From positions 1 through 62,576 of the forward strand of contig JAAOZP010000020.1 of NCBI GenBank assembly GCA_011605725.1: a stretch of 62,576 bases of DNA, in the 5' to 3' direction. Source of the stretch: Nitrososphaerota archaeon (GTDB lineage Archaea > Thermoproteota > EX4484-205 > JAAOZP01). Numbering within the stretch: the stretch's first letter is position 1; every line of letters starts with the position of its first letter. The position numbers were made by a program, and so were the translations under genes. Positions 60,245 through 62,576 of this stretch are shown here, piece after piece. Below the pieces are notes generated by a model, which made no database searches, was not told the origin of the DNA, and saw only the letters and a program-made list of their open reading frames with translations.

Positions 60245-61080
60245 TTTCCAACCATCACCTTAATATTCTGAAACAGTTCTTGAAACTTGGGTTTCCATTC
60301 CTTCATTTCTACTGCGAACGGTATTCCCCTAGAGTATAGCTCTGCAATCCTCCTATCATAGGGTATCTCGAGAAGTATAGGAATATCCTCGTTTCTACAA
60401 TATTCGTAGACGCGTGTATCTCCTATCCCCGTCCTGTTCACTAAGACCCCGAAAGGTATTTTGATCTCCCTCAGCATATCAACCATCAGTTTAAGACTGT
60501 GTAAACCGAATGGCGTGGGCTCCGTTACAAGGATGCAAAAATCACTACCGTAGACGGATTCTATAACCGGGCATGAGGTTCCAGGGGGACAGTCGATTAT
60601 CACGTCCTTTCCCTCTTTAATCTCATCCTTGACTGCACGGATTAAGCGTCCCGCCACTGGTTCTTCCAGATTCAATACTCCGTAAACGAGCCTAATATTA
60701 TTCTGTTCAGCCATTCGTATAACTCCTATCTCCCTGCTTTCTTCGATGATTGCTTTTCTCGGGCAGACTATGCTGCACAGGCCGCAGCTGTGGCAAAGCT
60801 GGTCGAATATCATGATCTTGTTAGGCAGCACTGCAATCGCGTTAAATTGGCAAACCTCTGCGCATTTACCGCATCTGTCACAGAGCTCCGTATTTACTCT
60901 AGGTGTAGGAGAATATATCCTCTTTTCCTCATAACTATTCATCTTGAAAAACAGGTGGTCGTTTGGCTCTTGAACATCGCAATCTAACAATTGGATTCCG
61001 CCCTCTAAAGAGAGAGCCATGTTTACTGCCACTGTGGTTTTTCCTGTTCCTCCTTTACCGCTTGCAACAGAGATTATCAT
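60241..61080 (-). CDS. MinD-superfamily ATPase with inserted ferredoxin domain, paralogue A
   Basis: About 279 aa. Walker A SGKGGTGKTT (MIISVASGKGGTGKTTVAVN), ferredoxin insert CDRCGKCAEVC and CHSCGLCSIVCP, then IDCPPGTSCPVIESVYGSDF. The ATG at 61080 was chosen as it stands directly behind GGGAGGTGAT; a GTG 12 nt upstream lies inside that signal. First gene of the three-gene operon. These pairs accompany Mrp, DUF134 and NifX genes in anaerobic archaea, as in this window. Confidence 0.94.
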   Translation of the reverse strand: MIISVASGKGGTGKTTVAVNMALSLEGGIQLLDCDVQEPNDHLFFKMNSYEEKRIYSPTPRVNTELCDRCGKCAEVCQFNAIAVLPNKIMIFDQLCHSCGLCSIVCPRKAIIEESREIGVIRMAEQNNIRLVYGVLNLEEPVAGRLIRAVKDEIKEGKDVIIDCPPGTSCPVIESVYGSDFCILVTEPTPFGLHSLKLMVDMLREIKIPFGVLVNRTGIGDTRVYEYCRNEDIPILLEIPYDRRIAELYSRGIPFAVEMKEWKPKFQELFQNIKVMVGK

Positions 61081-61193
61081 ATCACCTCCCACTCCTGCAT
61101 TAAACTTAGTGATAAAAGTTTCACCTCCTATTAAGGATTAGTTCAACATCTATTTCTAGACAGACATGTGCTGACAATAATTCGGAGGAAGAA

Positions 61194-61299
61194 CGGGCCC
61201 GCTGGGATTTGAACCCAGATCATTACAGCTTTCTTCACGTATCTACATATTTGTATAGTTTAGGAGGCTGCCGCCATATCCAGGTTAGGCGACGGGCCC
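61194..61299 (-). tRNA. tRNA-Arg(CCT) with canonical-position intron
   Basis: Minus strand: acceptor GGGCCCG/CGGGCCC and discriminator G, T arm CTGGG-TTCAAAT-CCCAG, anticodon stem GCAGC/GCTGT, loop CTCCTAA (anticodon CCT, codon AGG). About 29 nt of intron (roughly 61231-61259) follow position 37. Its inner AAATATGTAGATAC is almost the same as AAATATGTCGATAC in the tRNA-Phe intron. The body outside the anticodon loop is identical to the tRNA-Arg-like gene at 28418. Confidence 0.92.
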
Positions 61300-61320
61300 A
61301 AGAAAAACCTTCCCTACAGG

Positions 61321-61334
61321 CCTTTTTATATTTT
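61321..61334 (-). promoter_or_regulatory. TATA box of tRNA-Arg(CCT)
   Basis: Minus strand AAAATATAAAAAGG, 22-35 nt upstream of the tRNA 5' end. Confidence 0.55.
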
Positions 61335-61404
61335 CTGTTCAGTATCTACTTAAGGGCGCTTCTTGTAAAGAGGGGATATTGCGAGAAACAGGGGAAAATA
61401 AGGC

Positions 61405-61752
61405 TTGCACGAAACGCGTGCTTTCAAGGAGGAGAAAAGGATTAAACGGCATCTCTGCTTTAAAATACTGGACAGCATAGAGATTCTACAGGAAAGGGAG
61501 AAGATTACTATCCTAATTCGTAAACCTCTCCTAAGACACTGCATCGACATCGTGATGCTTCAGTCAGTAAAACAGGGCGCTAAAAGCGTTAAGGAGATTC
61601 GTAAATTAATAGATTTCCCAGAATACATGATTAGAAACCGGATAACAAGGTTGGTGGGCGAAGGGAAGGTTTCAAAAACGGTAGAAGGAAAACGTTTTAT
61701 TCTAAGCCTTACAGCTAAGGGAGGGGCGAACTATCCGATTAAGGAAGGATGA
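61405..61752 (+). CDS. Winged-helix DNA-binding protein
   Basis: A 115-aa protein. The C-terminal 75 residues look like a winged helix: CIDIVMLQSVKQGAKSVKEI, IDFPEYMIRNRITRLVGEGK (recognition helix) and VSKTVEGKRFILSL (wing). The first 35 residues are basic. TTG start behind AATAAGG. Target unknown; nearest neighbours are tRNA-Arg and the truncated isomerase gene. Confidence 0.65.
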   Translation: MHETRAFKEEKRIKRHLCFKILDSIEILQEREKITILIRKPLLRHCIDIVMLQSVKQGAKSVKEIRKLIDFPEYMIRNRITRLVGEGKVSKTVEGKRFILSLTAKGGANYPIKEG

Positions 61753-61784
61753 GGAGAAGATTGGTGAGTACAGTTTCAACCTTA

Positions 61785-61795
61785 AGCGCGCGCGC
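61785..61795. repeat. GC-alternating tract related to the 10-bp palindromes
   Basis: AGCGCGCGCGC, one C-G step longer than the AGCGCGCGCT copies at 18264, 20609 and 20881 and without the final T. In the short gap between two convergent genes. May be unrelated. Confidence 0.3.
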
Positions 61796-61845
61796 AAAAT
61801 GGCTGACCCACGAGAGATGAAGGCCTATTAAAATTAAGTAAAATC

Positions 61846-62574
61846 TTAAGCAGTGCGCAGTGTTTTCATAGCTTCAACAAAGCTATGAAAGCACGACCTG
61901 TCGAATGAACCATCGACTGTGCCGTCGGGCTCCATAGTCAGCAGCCCTTCATACCCCCAGTTATTCCTTATTCTTTTCAAAGCTCCATAGAAATCGAAGC
62001 CAGGATGATCTAAAACCCATTTGCCCTGCCAAAGCTTTCCCCGCAAATGGACATTTACTATTTTATCAACAATCAACTCGAAAGAGTCCAGCTCGTTATA
62101 GAGAATAGCCCACCGCAGATCAAGCGTTACATAATCGAAAAGTTTCACTAAAGCGAAAGGCGTGTAACCCTCCAAATGAGTCGGAATATTTTCTACAGAC
62201 GCCTTTACACCGGGAAATTGGCGCACAACTTCATTGAAAGTTTTTTGTATACGACCTAGGTCGAAGCCCTTTGCCCAAGTATCCCAAAGGTGGAATACAC
62301 AGACACCTGCTCTCAGCTCGCTGGCGATAAGTAAAGCATCATATGCAACCCGTTTCCCTTTCTCCCAATCGCGCTCCCGGCTTGAACAAAGATAACAGCC
62401 AATGTCTCTGCTCGCATGTACGGATAATATAGGCAGTGCCTCCTTTTTCAAAACATCCAGTATTTCCCTAGCCGTATACTTAGGGGTCTTGGTCCAATCT
62501 GCAAGATCCCCGTCAGTCAAAGGAGGATTCTCACTATCCCATTCCGGCTCAAGCTGCAGCTCAAAACCATCCAC
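61846..62574 (-). CDS. Sugar phosphate isomerase/epimerase-like TIM barrel (partial)
   Basis: 242 aa are visible; the N terminus lies beyond the window end. Xylose-isomerase-like TIM barrel: LPILSVHASRDIGCYLCSSR, VCVFHLWDTWAKG, ASVENIPTHLEG (metal-binding Glu), VTLDLRW, VNVHLRGKL and LTMEPDGT. Such enzymes interconvert sugars or cyclitols with Mn/Zn. Could serve the same kind of pathway as the Gfo/Idh/MocA and DegT genes at 44-48 kb, but is not linked to them. Confidence 0.85.
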   Translation of the reverse strand: MDGFELQLEPEWDSENPPLTDGDLADWTKTPKYTAREILDVLKKEALPILSVHASRDIGCYLCSSRERDWEKGKRVAYDALLIASELRAGVCVFHLWDTWAKGFDLGRIQKTFNEVVRQFPGVKASVENIPTHLEGYTPFALVKLFDYVTLDLRWAILYNELDSFELIVDKIVNVHLRGKLWQGKWVLDHPGFDFYGALKRIRNNWGYEGLLTMEPDGTVDGSFDRSCFHSFVEAMKTLRTA

Positions 62575-62576
62575 AA

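Noticed and set aside
1..62576. CRISPR arrays, insertion sequences, complete rRNA genes
   Set aside because: No regularly spaced repeats, transposase motifs or rRNA sequence were seen on either strand.

Overview
The window is a compact, intron-bearing archaeal chromosome segment. It encodes the large subunit of the archaeal D-family DNA polymerase, Orc1/Cdc6, archaeal SAM synthetase, aIF5A, Rpo4/RpoF, L21e, Pus10, Nob1, GGGP synthase, an Elf1-like zinc ribbon, archaeal-type AlaRS and LeuRS, and tRNA genes with extra introns. PolD together with Elf1 and many non-canonical tRNA introns points to a TACK-side lineage that keeps PolD (Bathyarchaeia- or Korarchaeia-like) rather than a classical crenarchaeote. 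That placement is inference. Many genes overlap by a few bases, TTG starts are common, and TATA boxes sit 25-35 nt upstream of starts, as expected for leaderless or near-leaderless archaeal transcripts.

Layout. 0-2 kb: a LAGLIDADG endonuclease, an unknown gene, a decayed copy of the endonuclease and a tRNA-Leu with a 17-nt D-arm insertion. 2-14 kb: information-processing core (mat, gatB, srp54, pus10, rpl21e, rpoF, aIF5A, nadK, nob1, polC/DP2, GGGP synthase, elf1). 14-18 kb: four small genes, three of them winged-helix or HTH regulators, then a ~600-bp AT-rich non-coding region with ORB-like repeats directly upstream of orc1/cdc6, the likely replication origin. 18-22 kb: a decay zone with a RadA fragment, a truncated TPR protein, an ankyrin fragment, and three copies of the same 10-bp palindrome, two of them at breakpoints. 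22-33 kb: tRNA-Phe with two introns, alaS, leuS, a tRNA-Arg-like gene, then an operon of an HTH-phosphoribosyltransferase regulator, a lipoate-ligase-like protein, the tRNA splicing endonuclease and hisS. 33-48 kb: a frameshifted radical-SAM gene, an ADP-ribosylglycohydrolase-like protein, a large FtsX-type permease, and a nucleoside-type (BMP) ABC importer followed by a Gfo/Idh/MocA dehydrogenase, a UroD-like methyltransferase and a DegT-type aminotransferase, apparently a substrate uptake and catabolism unit.

48.5-61 kb is the most unusual part. It is a long iron-sulfur/metallocofactor and redox locus: a Cys-rich AsnC-type regulator, Mrp/NBP35 ATPase, DGC zinc protein, HdrA-N-like protein, ferredoxin, DUF134 regulator, a Trp/Tyr/Gly-rich mini-protein, two coiled-coil proteins, two NifX/NifB-like proteins, a radical-SAM pseudogene containing a micro-inversion, thioredoxin, a disulfide oxidoreductase, an MBL-fold protein, a flavin reductase and two MinD-ferredoxin ATPases. 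Two promoters in it carry long, clear inverted repeats that bracket the TATA box, and three successive proteins share a C-terminal coiled-coil module, which suggests a regulated metallocluster assembly complex. Several of its genes are broken by frameshifts. The window ends in a truncated sugar-isomerase-like gene.
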